A stretch of 64,000 nt of DNA from Granulicella sp. L60 (lineage in GTDB: Bacteria; Acidobacteriota; Terriglobia; Terriglobales; Acidobacteriaceae): positions 175,437 through 239,436 of the forward strand of contig NZ_LMUR01000010.1 in the NCBI RefSeq assembly GCF_009765825.1. Direction: 5' to 3'. The notes under the pieces were generated by a model. The model did not search any database and was not told the origin of the DNA. It saw only the letters and a program-made list of their open reading frames with translations. Made by a program: the position numbers and the translations under genes. Positions 7,816-17,332 of this stretch are shown here, piece by piece; the stretch's first letter is position 1, and each line of letters begins with the position of its first letter.

Positions 7816-10800
7816 TTGAAAGCTCAAGTATCATCATTTCGTGGATTTTGGAGTTTCGTTGTTCTCTGCTTTCTGTTGTGTGGGCGCACCTCCTTCGCTC
7901 AAGGCACAGACGCAACGCTCAATGGCACAGTGCTTGACAACGCAGGCGCCGCGGTACCGGGCGCGCACATTACAGTTGTAAACAATGGTACGAACGCGAC
8001 GCAGAGCACCGACAGCAACGGTCAAGGTGTGTACTCTGTGGGGCAGTTGTTGCCTGGCAGCTACACTGTGACGGTCGAAAAAGCGGGCTTTCGTAAGACG
8101 GTACAGACTGGCGTTGTGTTGACAGTGAACCAGTTGGCGACATTGAATGTGCCGCTCGAGGTTGGAGATGTGGAACAGACGATCTCTGTGTCCGCGGACG
8201 CGGCACTTATTAACGCAACCACGGCCGAGATTAGTACCGTCGTCGATCAGCATGCAATCTCGCAGCTTCCGTTGAACGGCCGCGATCCGTCGAGTCTTGT
8301 CTTTCTCGCTCCGGGTGTGACCAATGTGCTGAACACTGGCGGAGGATATCTGCAGACGGGGTTCTCGTTCCCAACCGAGACAGGCGCCTCGGCCAACGGC
8401 GGTCGTCAAGGTAGCACGTATTACCTTCTAGATGGTGTGCAGAACATGGACACCTATTTGTTGCTGGCTGCACCTTTCCCGAACTCAGATGCGGTTCAGG
8501 AGTTTCGCGTAATCTCGAACAACTTCGACGCACACTACGGCTTTTCTCCGGGAGCAGTGGTCAGTATCCAGACGAAATCGGGTAGCAACCAGTGGCATGG
8601 TGGTGCATTCGAATTCATCCGCAACAGCGACTTAAACGCGGGCAATTATTTCACCCATTCGGTAGACACGCTGCGGCGCAATCAGTTCGGCGGGTATGTG
8701 GGCGGTCCTGTGATCAAGGACAAGCTGTTCTTTTTTGCCAACTACCAGGGCACACGCGCGAGCAGCCAGGGCGCAACCAATCCTACCTACACCCCGACGG
8801 CAGCAATGCTGAATGGAGACTTCAGTGCGGTGCCGTTTGCATTGAAGGGGCCGTTTGTGAATAACATAGTGAATCCATCCGTGTTTAGTCCTGCAGCGGT
8901 GGCGATTGCGAAGACGGCGCTTCCGCTGGGAGGCGACCCGGCAAGCGGCCTGACCAACTACGCGAGCGGCAGTATCAAAAACTCATTTGACGAGGGGACG
9001 TTTCGGCTCGATTTTGACCTTACGAGCAAACAGCATATCGTGTTCCGGACCTATGTGAACAACTTCAATCAACCTGCGGGTAGCATCAACGGCAACATCC
9101 TCTCTGTGCTGCAGGAGACTCCGTACAACGCGATCCAAAGCAATCCGATTAAGTATTACAACCAGATCCTCAGCCATACCTGGACGATCAATCCTTCGCT
9201 GGTTAACGTTGTTTCGGGCTTCTGGACTCAGATGTCGGCGCATAGTTCGGCGCAGGTCTTCGACCAGAGCGGCCAGGCTGTCTGTTTGTCGCGATACATC
9301 AAGGTGAACGAGCTGCCGGGTCAGTGCTATCTCGAAGGGCTCTCGGTTAATAATGGATTCAGTACGGCGTACACGGAGCCATCGCAGGAGGTGAGAACGA
9401 GCTACGGGGTTTCGGATTCGGTGACGAAGACGATCGGCAACCACTCGCTCTCGTTTGGCGGGGATCTTTGGCATCAATATGCGAAGGAGTCTACGCAATA
9501 CCCGACGCAGCCGATCATTAACTTCAACGGGTCGTATAGCGGCTTCGGGCTCGCGGACTTTCTGCTAGGTAAGGCTGCGCAGTTCACGCAGGGCGCCGGC
9601 GAAATTGCCGATGTCTCGGGCATCGTACTTGGACTCTTCGCCCAGGATCAGTACCGCGTGCGTCCAACGGTAACGCTGACGGCAGGCGTGCGGTGGGATC
9701 CCAACCTTCCTCCCACTTCGGCCGGTGGTCGTGGTGCGGCATTCATCCCCGGCCAGCAGAGCCAGAAGTTTCCAGGTGCTCCACTTGGACTGAACTTCCC
9801 CGGTGACAAGGGTGTGGACTCAGCGCTGATGCCAACCAGCTACGGCTACGTCGAGCCCCGTATAGGAGTGGCGTGGCAGCCGCGTTCTCTCCCGGCCACC
9901 TCGTTCCGCGCTGGCTTTGGTCTTTTTACTGCACCGCTGGCGTACTCGGTATACAACCATGCCGCGGACATCGCGCCGTTTAGTCCGACACTGGGCTTCG
10001 ATGCGACCGCTACGAACTTCATATCGTTTGACGACCCGTATAGCTTTCTCAACACTACGAGTCCGTTTCCGCCGTTCGCCAGTATAGGATTTGTACCTCC
10101 GACGAATACAAACTTCGGAACCAGCCCCATTTCTGTACAAGCGATCTTTTCAAATAACTTCCGTCTCGGAATCACGCAGAGTTGGAACGCTTCCGTCGAA
10201 CAGCAGTTCGGGAGAGACTTCGCACTGCACCTAGCGTATGTAGGGAGCGAAAGCTACCATCAAGAGACCGTGGTCGATCAAAACCCTGGCATCTTCGCGA
10301 CCGGCGGCACGCGCTCACTCTATCCAAACTTCAGCAATATTCTAACGTTGGCCAGCATCGGTACGGCCTCGTATAACTCGTTACAGGCAGGATTGGAGAA
10401 GCGGTTCTCACATGGACTGCAGTTCCAGTCGAACTTTACCTGGGCGAAGACGATCGATCTTGCCGGATCGGGCAACGTTTCGTTCGGCACGCCGCAGATT
10501 CCCAATCCATTCAATGTACGGTTCAACCGCGGTACGTCGTTGTTGAACTTTCCCTATGTCTCGGTGAGCCACTTGGTTTATACAACACCAGATTTGCGTG
10601 GGCACGAGATCTTTATGCGTGAGCTACTCGGATCCTGGGAGTTGAGCGGCATCGTAACCCTGCAGTCTGGCCAACCGTTCGGAATCGTAGGCGGCAATGG
10701 TAATAACAACTCGGGGTCGCTGCAGTTCGGCGATCGCGCGGATGAGGTACCAGGTGTGGCTTTGAACATACGTCAAGGCAGTAAGGCTCAGTGGCTGGCT

Positions 10801-11094
10801 CACTATCTTAATCCCGCTGCCTTTGTGGCCAATGCGCCAGGAACTTTTGGCAACTCAGGCAAAAATATGCTGCGTGGTCCAGGGATCGACAGCTCGGATC
10901 TTGCCTTCGTGAAGAACTGGAAGGTGCAGGAGCGTTACGGAGTTCAGTTCCGGTGGGAGTTGTTCAACGCTTTCAACCACGCCAGCTTTGCGACGCCGAA
11001 CAACGACCCCACCAGCACGAACTTCGGACAGATCACAAGCATCGGTCCAATTGCTCCGCGTGTTATGCAAGGAGCGCTAAAGCTCAGCTTCTAA
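7816..11094 (+). CDS. TonB-dependent receptor with carboxypeptidase-regulatory N-domain
   Basis: 1092 residues from a TTG at 7816 with GGAGGT six bases upstream; a GTG at 7789 is in frame but lacks this site. A signal peptide (FVVLCFLLCGRTSFAQ) precedes a carboxypeptidase-regulatory-like Ig domain (about residues 25-110: GTVLDNAGAAVPGAHI, GQLLPGSYTVTVEKAGF), a plug-like segment (about 115-240: QLPLNGRD) and a long beta-barrel ending in Phe (ALKLSF). This is the oligosaccharide-receptor type common in Acidobacteria. It would carry large glycan pieces across the outer membrane. The next gene on the strand is a GH2 enzyme, so uptake and cleavage are linked. Confidence 0.9.
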   Translation: MKAQVSSFRGFWSFVVLCFLLCGRTSFAQGTDATLNGTVLDNAGAAVPGAHITVVNNGTNATQSTDSNGQGVYSVGQLLPGSYTVTVEKAGFRKTVQTGVVLTVNQLATLNVPLEVGDVEQTISVSADAALINATTAEISTVVDQHAISQLPLNGRDPSSLVFLAPGVTNVLNTGGGYLQTGFSFPTETGASANGGRQGSTYYLLDGVQNMDTYLLLAAPFPNSDAVQEFRVISNNFDAHYGFSPGAVVSIQTKSGSNQWHGGAFEFIRNSDLNAGNYFTHSVDTLRRNQFGGYVGGPVIKDKLFFFANYQGTRASSQGATNPTYTPTAAMLNGDFSAVPFALKGPFVNNIVNPSVFSPAAVAIAKTALPLGGDPASGLTNYASGSIKNSFDEGTFRLDFDLTSKQHIVFRTYVNNFNQPAGSINGNILSVLQETPYNAIQSNPIKYYNQILSHTWTINPSLVNVVSGFWTQMSAHSSAQVFDQSGQAVCLSRYIKVNELPGQCYLEGLSVNNGFSTAYTEPSQEVRTSYGVSDSVTKTIGNHSLSFGGDLWHQYAKESTQYPTQPIINFNGSYSGFGLADFLLGKAAQFTQGAGEIADVSGIVLGLFAQDQYRVRPTVTLTAGVRWDPNLPPTSAGGRGAAFIPGQQSQKFPGAPLGLNFPGDKGVDSALMPTSYGYVEPRIGVAWQPRSLPATSFRAGFGLFTAPLAYSVYNHAADIAPFSPTLGFDATATNFISFDDPYSFLNTTSPFPPFASIGFVPPTNTNFGTSPISVQAIFSNNFRLGITQSWNASVEQQFGRDFALHLAYVGSESYHQETVVDQNPGIFATGGTRSLYPNFSNILTLASIGTASYNSLQAGLEKRFSHGLQFQSNFTWAKTIDLAGSGNVSFGTPQIPNPFNVRFNRGTSLLNFPYVSVSHLVYTTPDLRGHEIFMRELLGSWELSGIVTLQSGQPFGIVGGNGNNNSGSLQFGDRADEVPGVALNIRQGSKAQWLAHYLNPAAFVANAPGTFGNSGKNMLRGPGIDSSDLAFVKNWKVQERYGVQFRWELFNAFNHASFATPNNDPTSTNFGQITSIGPIAPRVMQGALKLSF

Positions 11095-11145
11095 AGTGGG
11101 CATGTCATCCGCAAGCAAAACGAACTACTCAAGCAGATCATTAGG

Positions 11146-13563
11146 ATGACTGACCTTATGGACAGACGTGATTTTCTTCGAAGGACGGGAACCCTGCTGG
11201 CAGCAGCGACGCTGCCAGCGGTTCCAGCCTTCTCCGAGGAGCCTCCAGCTTACGGTCGGGAGGTTCTGCCCATCAACCGTAGCTGGAGATACCATCCGGC
11301 GATGGTCGTCGGAGCCGAAACGCCGGAGTTCGATGACTCTTCCTTCGAACGAGTAATTGTTCCGCACACAAACATCACACTTCCATGGCACAGCTTTGAT
11401 GACAAGGACTACGAGTTCATCTCAATCTATCGACGCCGCTTCAAAACGCCTTCCGGTATTCAGGGTAAACGCGTTTTTGTAGACTTCGAAGGGGTCATGA
11501 CGGCCTCGACTGTGTGGATCAACGGCGTCCCGCTTGGCGAGTACAGAGGTGGCTTCACCCCTTTCTCTTTTGAGTTGACCCCGCACCTGCACAAAGATGG
11601 AGAGAACGTTCTTGCCGTGCAGGTAGATTCAACAGAGCGATCTGACATTCCTCCATTCGGAAATGAGATCGATTACATGACCTTTGGCGGCATCTACCGC
11701 GAAGTATCCCTGCGCGTGGTGCCGAATTTCTATCTCGACAATATCTTTGCGCATCCTAAGAACGTACTAAGTAGTAAGCCATCACTCGATGTAGACTGCT
11801 TCCTCGCCGGCACACCTCCTCACGGAGATCTGGTGCTCGATATGGAGTTGCTCGATGGCGATCGTACAGTTGCAAAGGCACGCAGATCGCTTAGAGTATC
11901 GACGACGGGCGACCCAAACGCTGCAGAGGATTCGGCCACGAGCGCTCCTGTCTACCTGAGCACGGAGACCGTGGACGACCCTGGGAAGCAGACGGTATCG
12001 CTTAAAGAGATTGATGGAGTGAAGCTCTGGGATCTGGCGACTCCGAACTTGTATACCGTGCGAGTGCGTCTACTGCACGCCGGAAAGGTTATGGATGAGG
12101 ACAGTCGACGAATCGGCTTCCGCGAAGCTTCCTTCACGGATCATGGTTTTTCGTTGAATGGGAGAATCGTCAAGTTGCGCGGTCTCGACCGTCACCAAAC
12201 CTTCCCATTCGTTGGACAGGCGATGCCGGCTCGCGTACAGCGCCAAGATGCGAAGATCCTTCGCTACACTCTGCATTGCAATATCGTTCGAACCTCTCAT
12301 TACCCTCAGTCTCGGCACTTTTTGGACTGTTGTGACGAGATCGGTCTACTCGTGCTCGAAGAGATTCCGGGCTGGCAACATATCGGCCCTGAGCCGTGGA
12401 AGCTCGTCGCTATCGATAATGTCGGACGGATGGTGCGGCGGGACTGGAATCATCCATCGATCATCCTTTGGGGCGTTCGAATCAATGAATCTCCAGACGA
12501 TCACGGCTTTTACACTCGCACGAATGCACTTGCTCGCGCACTCGATGCGACGCGCCAGACGGGAGGTATCCGCAACTTCGCGGCGTCGGAGCTTCTGGAA
12601 GATGTCTTCACCATCAACGACTTTGGCTTTCCACTGAGAAAGCCCAATCATCCTCTGTACCTCAACACCGAGTTCGTAGGGCATACCTTTCCTACTAAGA
12701 GCACCGATGACGATGAACGTCAGCGCGAACACACGCTGCGACATGCGCGCATCCACAATCAGCTCGCGTCCGACCCGCAGTATGCAGGTGGCATAGGATG
12801 GTGTGCCTTTGACTACAACACCCATGCGAACTTTGGTGCAGGCGATCGCATCTGCTATCACGGTGTCACAGACATCTTCCGCGAGCTTAAGCCCGCCGGA
12901 GGTTTCTATAAATCGCAGTGCGATCCGTCAGAGGAGATCGTCCTGGAACCCGCCTTTCACTGGGCCAACAGCGACGAGTCGACCAACTTCACCAAGGCTG
13001 TCGTCTGCTCCAACTGTGATCATCTAAAGTTCTATGAGCGTATTGATAGCGTGGCAGCGAACCCATGGGAGCTGATCGCTGAACTCGATCCGAACCGGGC
13101 CGAGTTCGAACACTTGAAGTACCCACCGTTCATTCTTGATCGGAGCCAGATAAAACATACCAATCGTCATGGTTGGGGGGATCTCAGGATCGATGGCTAC
13201 CTTCAGGGTAAGCAGGTGGTGTCCAAATCGCTATCCGGGCTCGGTGTCGACCAGAAATTTGCCCTGATCGCCGACGACACTGGGCTCCATGCTGACGGTG
13301 CAGACACTACGCGTGTGGTGATGCGGGTAACAGATGAGTTTGGAGCTACGCGTACCTATGCGAACGATCCTGTCGTCTTCAAGCTGGAAGGGCCCGCTAT
13401 CCTGATCGGCGACAATCCCTTCGCGCTGATCGGGGGAACTGGAGCGGTTTGGCTGCGCGCAAAGGAACAGGCAGGGACAGTTCGACTGACTGCGACCCAT
13501 CCGCGCCTTGGCTCCCAGGTTGTGGAACTGAATCTCACTGTGGTTGCAGCAGAGTCGCTCTAG
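11146..13563 (+). CDS. Tat-exported GH2 beta-galactosidase/glucuronidase-like enzyme
   Basis: 805 residues. The N-terminus has a Tat signal (DRRDFLRRTG) and Ala-rich hydrophobic stretch. Sugar-binding, Ig-like and TIM-barrel GH2 domains follow in order. IILWGVRINESPDD carries the probable acid/base Glu (family pattern W-x-x-x-N-E) and LYLNTEFVGH the probable nucleophile Glu. A C-terminal Ig-like domain (about residues 690-800) has DDTGLHADGADTTRV, usual in GH2 proteins. The start at 11146 is 51 bp after the receptor gene; an internal ATG at 11158 is also possible. Substrate: beta-galactoside by context, not proven. Confidence 0.87.
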   Translation: MTDLMDRRDFLRRTGTLLAAATLPAVPAFSEEPPAYGREVLPINRSWRYHPAMVVGAETPEFDDSSFERVIVPHTNITLPWHSFDDKDYEFISIYRRRFKTPSGIQGKRVFVDFEGVMTASTVWINGVPLGEYRGGFTPFSFELTPHLHKDGENVLAVQVDSTERSDIPPFGNEIDYMTFGGIYREVSLRVVPNFYLDNIFAHPKNVLSSKPSLDVDCFLAGTPPHGDLVLDMELLDGDRTVAKARRSLRVSTTGDPNAAEDSATSAPVYLSTETVDDPGKQTVSLKEIDGVKLWDLATPNLYTVRVRLLHAGKVMDEDSRRIGFREASFTDHGFSLNGRIVKLRGLDRHQTFPFVGQAMPARVQRQDAKILRYTLHCNIVRTSHYPQSRHFLDCCDEIGLLVLEEIPGWQHIGPEPWKLVAIDNVGRMVRRDWNHPSIILWGVRINESPDDHGFYTRTNALARALDATRQTGGIRNFAASELLEDVFTINDFGFPLRKPNHPLYLNTEFVGHTFPTKSTDDDERQREHTLRHARIHNQLASDPQYAGGIGWCAFDYNTHANFGAGDRICYHGVTDIFRELKPAGGFYKSQCDPSEEIVLEPAFHWANSDESTNFTKAVVCSNCDHLKFYERIDSVAANPWELIAELDPNRAEFEHLKYPPFILDRSQIKHTNRHGWGDLRIDGYLQGKQVVSKSLSGLGVDQKFALIADDTGLHADGADTTRVVMRVTDEFGATRTYANDPVVFKLEGPAILIGDNPFALIGGTGAVWLRAKEQAGTVRLTATHPRLGSQVVELNLTVVAAESL

Positions 13564-13575
13564 GAAGTTTTAATC

Positions 13576-14541
13576 ATGAATTTTGTAATGGTGTCTGGCA
13601 TCACAAGGATGTGCCGGTGGAGAGGGATTTTGGGGCTTGCGGGCTTCGGCTTTCTATCGTTGGGATGTGCGCTGGCGCAGCAGCCACCGGCGATCACCGG
13701 TCTCTCGCATGTGACCCTCTACGCGGACGACATTGCGAAGTCTCGTCAGTTCTACGTAGAGACGCTGGGCTGGTACCCTGTACCCACGACGGGGACACAG
13801 CCGGGGCTTCGGTTCTATGCCAACCATGCGCAATACGTTGAGTTTTTGCCTCCACCTGTGCCCGGACAGGCGCATCGGTTGGACCTTGTGGGTTTCGCTA
13901 CCGTCGATGCAGACGGTCTGCGCCGGTACCTCGCCAGCAAAGGAGTAAGCGTGCCAGCTTCGGTGACCGTAGAGAAGGATGGCAGTCGAAGCTTTCTCGT
14001 GCATGACCCCGAGGGTAACCCGGTCGAGTTCACTCAGCAGGGTCGCAGGCTGCCTTCGCCATCGACGACTGAACTTGCGCGGTCTCTGAGCACGCACATC
14101 ATGCACGCGGGCTATGAGGTCCATAATCGCGCTCTGCTTGATCACTTTTACAAGGACGTACTCGGCTTTCATTTGTACTGGCAGGGAGGCGCTAAGCAGG
14201 GCGACATAGACTGGGTCATGATGCAGGTCCCCGATGGGACCGACTGGATCGAGTACATGCTCTATCTCCCTTCTAACCCCTCACGCGCGCAGCTCGGCAG
14301 CGCGGATCATATTGCCCCTGGCGTGGTGAGCGTCGCAGATCTGCAGAGACGGCTCGAACAGCAAGGATGGACTGCGCCCTCAGGCCAGAACCCCCAAGTT
14401 CTGGGTGTGGATGGCAAACTGCAGCTCGATCTCACTGATCCGGATGGAACCCGCATCGAATTTATGGAGTTCAAGCCGGTTAAGACTGCCTGCTGCTCGC
14501 CTTACACCGGCAAGCAGCCAACTCCATCAGGGGCATGGTAA
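13576..14541 (+). CDS. exported two-domain VOC (glyoxalase-fold) protein
   Basis: 321 residues, start supported by AGGAAG eight bases upstream and 12 bp after the GH2 stop. The N-terminal hydrophobic segment (GILGLAGFGFLSLGCALAQ) is a signal peptide. Two VOC modules follow: about residues 42-165 (LSHVTLYADDIAKSRQFY, HDPEGNPVEF) and 175-305 (HAGYEVHNRALLDHFY, LTDPDGTRIEF). The paired DPEGNPVEF/DPDGTRIEF motifs carry the metal-ligand Glu typical of the superfamily. An exported VOC protein in a glycan locus could be a lyase, isomerase or binding protein; the reaction is unknown. Confidence 0.75.
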   Translation: MNFVMVSGITRMCRWRGILGLAGFGFLSLGCALAQQPPAITGLSHVTLYADDIAKSRQFYVETLGWYPVPTTGTQPGLRFYANHAQYVEFLPPPVPGQAHRLDLVGFATVDADGLRRYLASKGVSVPASVTVEKDGSRSFLVHDPEGNPVEFTQQGRRLPSPSTTELARSLSTHIMHAGYEVHNRALLDHFYKDVLGFHLYWQGGAKQGDIDWVMMQVPDGTDWIEYMLYLPSNPSRAQLGSADHIAPGVVSVADLQRRLEQQGWTAPSGQNPQVLGVDGKLQLDLTDPDGTRIEFMEFKPVKTACCSPYTGKQPTPSGAW

Positions 14542-14580
14542 AACAAGCTCAGTTCTCGGCTTGGATCCGGATTTGGAGAA

Positions 14581-15087
14581 ATGATGAATCGCTATGTAGC
14601 CGCTCTACTCCTGGCCACGCTGCTGCTGCCTGCATTGAGTGCCGCTCAGCCTCAGAAGAAAAAAGATGCAGATACGACAGCTAACTTCAACGTCACTACC
14701 GATGCGGCCCTCGCGGCGATGCGGACGAAGGCGCAGGCGATGGGTATCTCCGGTGTCGCCTTGGTAGCGTACTTCGAGGGCGAGACTATCCAGGCGTGGA
14801 GCTCAAGGATGATCGTCGTAGGCAACTACAAGGTCGACCCAACAGGGGGCGACAAGGGATCGAACCTGCTCGGCATCGCCTATGCTAAGGCCGCCGAGAT
14901 GGCCGATACGCACAAGGACAGCGGAAGCGGGATCCGGCCGCCCATGACAGGTGAATTCGGATGGAGTGGAGGCGTCATCGCACAGACCAAGGGCGGCTAT
15001 GTCATCGCGGCTTTCAGTGGAGGAAAATCTGAGGACGATGTGGCGATCTCGCGCGAAGGCCTGGCGAAGCTCAAATCAGGACTGTAG
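14581..15087 (+). CDS. exported GlcG/HbpS-family protein
   Basis: 168 residues with signal peptide (AALLLATLLLPALSAAQ). The rest matches the GlcG/HbpS fold: ALAAMRTKAQAMGISGVALV near the start, GSNLLGIAYAKAAEMADT in the middle and a Gly-rich FGWSGGVIAQTKGGYVIAAFSGG end. Family members include heme-degrading/binding HbpS and the GlcG protein of glycolate loci. It is 39 bp downstream of the VOC gene and likely in the same operon. A periplasmic small-ligand binding role is an inference. Confidence 0.7.
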   Translation: MMNRYVAALLLATLLLPALSAAQPQKKKDADTTANFNVTTDAALAAMRTKAQAMGISGVALVAYFEGETIQAWSSRMIVVGNYKVDPTGGDKGSNLLGIAYAKAAEMADTHKDSGSGIRPPMTGEFGWSGGVIAQTKGGYVIAAFSGGKSEDDVAISREGLAKLKSGL

Positions 15088-15197
15088 CGGATGACAGGTA
15101 AGATGCTCATCGGTGTTCTGCAAGGGGCATCGCGTCTTACATTCATGAGGGCCACGCCGCTGACCAAAGCGACACCCAAATCATTCGGACGTGATCT

Positions 15198-16499
15198 TTG
15201 ACTTCAGCCTCTAGCCCTGCCGTTCGATTCAACTCATTCCCCCGTCGCCGCTGGCGGATTGCGTGGCTGCTCGGAGCGGGTGTCCTCGTTAACTACTTTG
15301 ACCGGGTGAACCTCTCTGTCTCACAGGGCGCGCTCTATACCAGCTTCGGTATCTCGACTATTACCTTCGGATATCTTGCGGCCTCTTATAACTGGACCTA
15401 CGCCTTGTGCCAGTTGCCTGTCGGCGTGCTTCTGGATAAGGTTGGCGTTCGACGTGTTGGCCGCGTCAGTACTGCCATCTGGAGCATCGCATCCTTTGCA
15501 GCCGCAGCAAGTACGGGCACAGGAGCCTTATTTGGTGCCAGGTTGCTCCTCGGCGTTGGGGAAGCGCCGACCTTCCCGGCCAATGCAAAGGCTATCGGCT
15601 ACTGGTTTCCGTCAAAGGAGCGCAGCTTCGCCACCTCCATCTTTGATGCTTCCGCCAAGCTGGCCTCGGCTATCGGCGTGCCAGTCATCGGCGTTCTCCT
15701 GCTCAAGGTCGGTTGGAGATGGAGCTTCGCTGCCACTGGTCTGATTAGCCTGCTATATTTTCTGCTCTTCTCTCTCATCTATCGTGATCCTCAGGACGAT
15801 CCACTCCTTACTGAAGCTGAGCGCGCATACATCGCTGAGGCAGGTCTCGACCCCGCACATGTGGCGGAACCTCACGCCGCTTCTCTCGGATATCTTATCC
15901 AGCAGCGTAAGGTCCTTGGTTTGGCCCTAGGCTTCGGTTCCTATAACTACACGTTTTATCTCCTGTTGACCTGGCTTCCCAGCTATCTCTCATTCGCACT
16001 GCACATCGATCTCATGCACTCGTTCCTCTACACTGGCGTTCCGTGGCTCTTCGCCACTATCACGGAGCTTGCGGTAGCCTGGGGAGCGGATCTCCTGATT
16101 CAACGCGGCTGGAACGCCAGTAGAGTACGCAAGACAGTGCTCGTCTGTGGGACGGCGTTCGGCCTCGGCATTCTTGGCGCAGCGCACGCCCACACTGCGA
16201 CCCGAGCGCTGATCTGGATCAGCATCTCACTCGGAGGACTCTCGGCGGCTGCTCCCGTCGGATGGTCGATTCCTTCGATGATCGCCCCACGCGGAAGCAC
16301 CGGAACGGTTGGGGGGATCATCAATTTTTCGAATCAACTCTCCGGTATCGCCGCGCCAATTATCACCGGCTACATCATCGCAGCGACGCGATCGTATGCC
16401 TGGGCCTTTGGAGTCTCAGCTATTTATTTGTTGATCGGCATTAGCAGCTATATCTTCCTGCTTGGCGAGATTAAACAGATAGAGGCGCCCGCTGATTGA
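15198..16499 (+). CDS. MFS transporter, anion:cation symporter (sugar-acid) type
   Basis: 433 residues from a TTG at 15198, the only start in this frame before the first helix. Twelve hydrophobic segments are readable. INYFDRVNLS-type motif (VNYFDRVNLSVSQGAL) in helix 1 and GVLLDKVGVRRVGRVS in the loop after helix 2 are typical of the ACS family, which takes up hexuronates, galactonate, glucarate and related acids with protons. Next to sugar dehydrogenase genes it fits import of an oxidised sugar. Specific substrate unknown. Confidence 0.82.
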   Translation: MTSASSPAVRFNSFPRRRWRIAWLLGAGVLVNYFDRVNLSVSQGALYTSFGISTITFGYLAASYNWTYALCQLPVGVLLDKVGVRRVGRVSTAIWSIASFAAAASTGTGALFGARLLLGVGEAPTFPANAKAIGYWFPSKERSFATSIFDASAKLASAIGVPVIGVLLLKVGWRWSFAATGLISLLYFLLFSLIYRDPQDDPLLTEAERAYIAEAGLDPAHVAEPHAASLGYLIQQRKVLGLALGFGSYNYTFYLLLTWLPSYLSFALHIDLMHSFLYTGVPWLFATITELAVAWGADLLIQRGWNASRVRKTVLVCGTAFGLGILGAAHAHTATRALIWISISLGGLSAAAPVGWSIPSMIAPRGSTGTVGGIINFSNQLSGIAAPIITGYIIAATRSYAWAFGVSAIYLLIGISSYIFLLGEIKQIEAPAD

Positions 16500-16531
16500 A
16501 TCGGTGCAGTGAACCCGGCAAAAGGGAATGG

Positions 16532-17332
16532 TTAAACGCGTGGCTGCGAAATCGTCGCACGTGTCGAACCTGTTGAGATACCGCCGTCTACCAACAAGGT
16601 CTGGCCAGTGATGTAACGGCTTCCTTCGGAAGCAAGAAAGACGATAGCTCCATCCAGATCGTTTGCCGCGCCCGGGCGTTTCAGTGGGATGCGATCGATC
16701 AGATAATCGACCCATTCCTTGTTTTCGTACATCACTTTATTTTGGGCGGTCTCAAACCATCCCGGAGCCAGACAGTTGACTGTGATGCCGTGCTTTCCCC
16801 AGTCATCTGCAAGGCTCATCGTGAGCTGACGGATGCCACCGCGGCTCGCTCCGTAGGGCGCAAGGCCGGCATATCCGAAGACGCTTGTCACCGAACCTAT
16901 ATTGATGATCCGACCGTATCCACGTTTCGCCATTTGTTTGGCCATCTGTTGTGCGACGAAGAAACTGCCGCGTAGGTTCGTGTCCAGGATCAGATTCCAG
17001 TCTTCCCAAGTGACATCGAAGGCGGGTTTCCGAACGTTACATCCCGCGTTATTCACCAGAATATCGATGTGGCCGAAGCTGGCTTCCGCGGCTTCTGCCA
17101 TCGCGTGAATGCTCTGCTGATCGCGTACGTCCAGTTCAACCGGTATAGCGCGTCGCCCGAGGGCCTTGATCTCGGCGATGAACGGAAGGAGATCATCTGT
17201 GCGACGGCTTGTCACGATCAGATCTGCACCTGCTCTGGCCAGAGCGCGCCCGAAGTACTGCCCCAGGCCTCGACTCGTGCCGGTCACCAGTGCGACCTGC
17301 CCGGTCAAATCGAAGAGAGGATTCGCCGTCAT
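16532..17332 (-). CDS. SDR oxidoreductase, gluconate-5-dehydrogenase-like, Arg at the catalytic Lys position
   Basis: 266 residues. The Rossmann motif TGTSRGLG (residues about 17-24), NNAGCN and the C-terminal GQTLLVDGGIS place it in the classical SDR family near 2-deoxy-gluconate/gluconate 5-dehydrogenases. The active-site signature reads YGASRGG, so the expected Lys of Y-x-x-x-K is Arg. Its ATG overlaps the stop of the upstream zinc dehydrogenase by four bases. The pair probably interconverts a keto-sugar acid. Whether the Lys-to-Arg change is tolerated is unknown. Confidence 0.85.
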   Translation of the reverse strand: MTANPLFDLTGQVALVTGTSRGLGQYFGRALARAGADLIVTSRRTDDLLPFIAEIKALGRRAIPVELDVRDQQSIHAMAEAAEASFGHIDILVNNAGCNVRKPAFDVTWEDWNLILDTNLRGSFFVAQQMAKQMAKRGYGRIINIGSVTSVFGYAGLAPYGASRGGIRQLTMSLADDWGKHGITVNCLAPGWFETAQNKVMYENKEWVDYLIDRIPLKRPGAANDLDGAIVFLASEGSRYITGQTLLVDGGISTGSTRATISQPRV

